From positions 1 through 6,134 of the forward strand of contig JASHYG010000315.1 in assembly GCA_030043215.1 (NCBI GenBank): a stretch of 6,134 nt of DNA. The letters are read 5' to 3'. The notes beneath the pieces were generated by a model. It was given only the letters and a program-made list of their open reading frames with translations. It was not told the origin of the DNA and searched no databases. Positions 5,276-6,134 of this stretch are shown one piece after another (the first letter of the stretch is position 1; every line of letters starts with the position of its first letter). This DNA comes from Gammaproteobacteria bacterium. Lineage in GTDB: Bacteria; Pseudomonadota; Gammaproteobacteria; Steroidobacterales; Steroidobacteraceae. The translations under genes and the position numbers were made by a program.

Positions 5276-6134
5276 GGGTGAGACGGGTCCTCATCGCCAA
5301 CCGCGGCGAGATCGCGGTCCGCATCATCCGCACGTGCCAGCGCCTCGGAATCGAGACCGTGCTCGCCGCCTCGGAGGCCGACCTCGACGCCGTCCCGGCC
5401 CGTCTCGCCGACCGCACCGTCTGCGTGGGTACGGGTCCGTCGCATGCGAGCTACCTCAACGCTGCAGGGATCGTCGCCGCTGCCGCAGCCGCTCGGGCGG
5501 ACGCCATTCATCCCGGCTATGGCTTCCTCTCGGAGAACGCGGACTTTGCGCGGCAATGCCGCGAGGCGGGACTGCTGTTCATCGGTCCGACCGAGCAGCA
5601 GCTCGAGGCCGTCGGCGACAAGCTCGCCGCGCGCCGGCACGCCGTCGATGCCGGCCTACCGGTCGTCCCCGGCGGCCCTGCCACGACCGTGGACGAGGCC
5701 TTGCAGGTGGCGCGGCGTATCGGATGGCCCCTGCTGATCAAGGCGGTCGGCGGCGGCGGCGGCCGGGGCATGAAGCCGGTCCTCGAGCCCTCGCAGATGG
5801 CGCCGGCCATGGAGCTCGCGATGGCCGAAGCGGGCAGCGCCTTCGGCGACTCACGGATCTATCTCGAGCGCTTCGTCACGTCCGGCCGGCACGTGGAGGT
5901 GCAGCTGCTCGGCGACGGGTCGAGCGTCATCCACCTCGGCGATCGCGACTGCTCGGTGCAGCGCCGCTACCAGAAGCTCCTCGAGGAGGCTCCCGCGCCG
6001 AGCTTGCCGGAGAAGCTGCGCGGCGCGATGCACGCCGCCGCGGTCGCCTTCGGCCGGCACCTGCGCTACCGCGGCGCGGGCACCGTCGAGTTCCTCGTCG
6101 ATACGGCGCGCGGCGAGTTCTACTTCCTCGAGAT
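5272..6134 (+). CDS. accC: Biotin carboxylase (AccC type, 3' end missing)
   Basis: The frame is open from ATG 5272 to the window edge, giving 287 complete codons of an expected 450 or so. The enzyme uses ATP and bicarbonate to carboxylate biotin on the carrier protein. It starts with RRVLIANRGEIAVRIIR, followed by IHPGYGFLSEN (79-89) and IGP. The ATP-grasp residues seen are Lys117 in VGDK, Lys157 in LIKA followed by the GGGGGRGM loop, Glu199 in IYLERF, His207 in GRHVEVQ, Glu273 in GTVEFL and Glu287 in FYFLE, the last full codon. These correspond to E. coli AccC Lys116, Lys159, Glu201, His209, Glu276 and Glu288. Tyr233 in QRRYQK stands where E. coli has His236. The remaining active-site residues and the C-terminal domain lie outside the window. 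The start overlaps the carrier stop as ATGA, so translation is coupled. Nothing shows whether a carrier or carboxyltransferase domain is fused downstream, so a longer acyl-CoA carboxylase alpha subunit cannot be excluded. Confidence 0.92.
   Translation, partial: MRVRRVLIANRGEIAVRIIRTCQRLGIETVLAASEADLDAVPARLADRTVCVGTGPSHASYLNAAGIVAAAAAARADAIHPGYGFLSENADFARQCREAGLLFIGPTEQQLEAVGDKLAARRHAVDAGLPVVPGGPATTVDEALQVARRIGWPLLIKAVGGGGGRGMKPVLEPSQMAPAMELAMAEAGSAFGDSRIYLERFVTSGRHVEVQLLGDGSSVIHLGDRDCSVQRRYQKLLEEAPAPSLPEKLRGAMHAAAVAFGRHLRYRGAGTVEFLVDTARGEFYFLE

Noticed and set aside
1..6134. CRISPR arrays, tRNA or rRNA genes, insertion sequences, toxin-antitoxin or defence genes
   Set aside because: No regularly spaced repeats, no transposase or integrase motifs, no terminal inverted repeats with target duplications, and almost all DNA is accounted for by six metabolic genes.

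Overview
No mobile element, CRISPR array, RNA gene or evidently new defence or biosynthetic system is visible in this window. It reads as ordinary chromosomal metabolic DNA from a very GC-rich bacterium. The strong G/C bias at third codon positions, the exported type-B carboxylesterase with an Ala-rich Sec signal peptide, and the style of the aldehyde dehydrogenase and the separate biotin carrier and biotin carboxylase suggest a Gram-negative proteobacterium. That placement is inference, and no species-level call is possible.

Layout, left to right. A 5'-truncated DUF3237 gene (1-378) is followed after 39 bp by an aldo/keto reductase (418-1449), both rightward and probably co-transcribed. Only 13 bp further on, two leftward genes converge on them: a secreted type-B carboxylesterase (3007 down to 1463) preceded by an NAD(P)-dependent aldehyde dehydrogenase (4553 down to 3036). 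The 28-bp gap between these two suggests one leftward transcription unit, aldehyde dehydrogenase then esterase. A 173-bp divergent control region (4554-4726) separates it from a rightward pair: a biotin carboxyl carrier protein (AccB type, 4727-5275) and a biotin carboxylase (AccC type, from 5272, running off the right edge). These two overlap by ATGA and are surely translated from one message.

How the genes may work together (inference). The left four encode general-purpose catabolic enzymes: an exported ester hydrolase, an aldehyde oxidiser, a carbonyl reductase and a small DUF3237 protein. Together they resemble a module for degrading an ester, alcohol or aromatic compound, but no substrate can be read from the sequence. 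The right-hand pair supplies the carboxyl-transfer half of a biotin-dependent carboxylase. Its carboxyltransferase partner, which would decide between acetyl-CoA, another acyl-CoA and a different acceptor, is not in the window.

The most useful points for a second look are the divergent control region, which has a near-perfect 17-bp inverted repeat just upstream of the dehydrogenase; an 8-codon leader frame whose stop overlaps the GTG start of the carrier protein; and a Tyr in the biotin carboxylase where E. coli AccC has His236.
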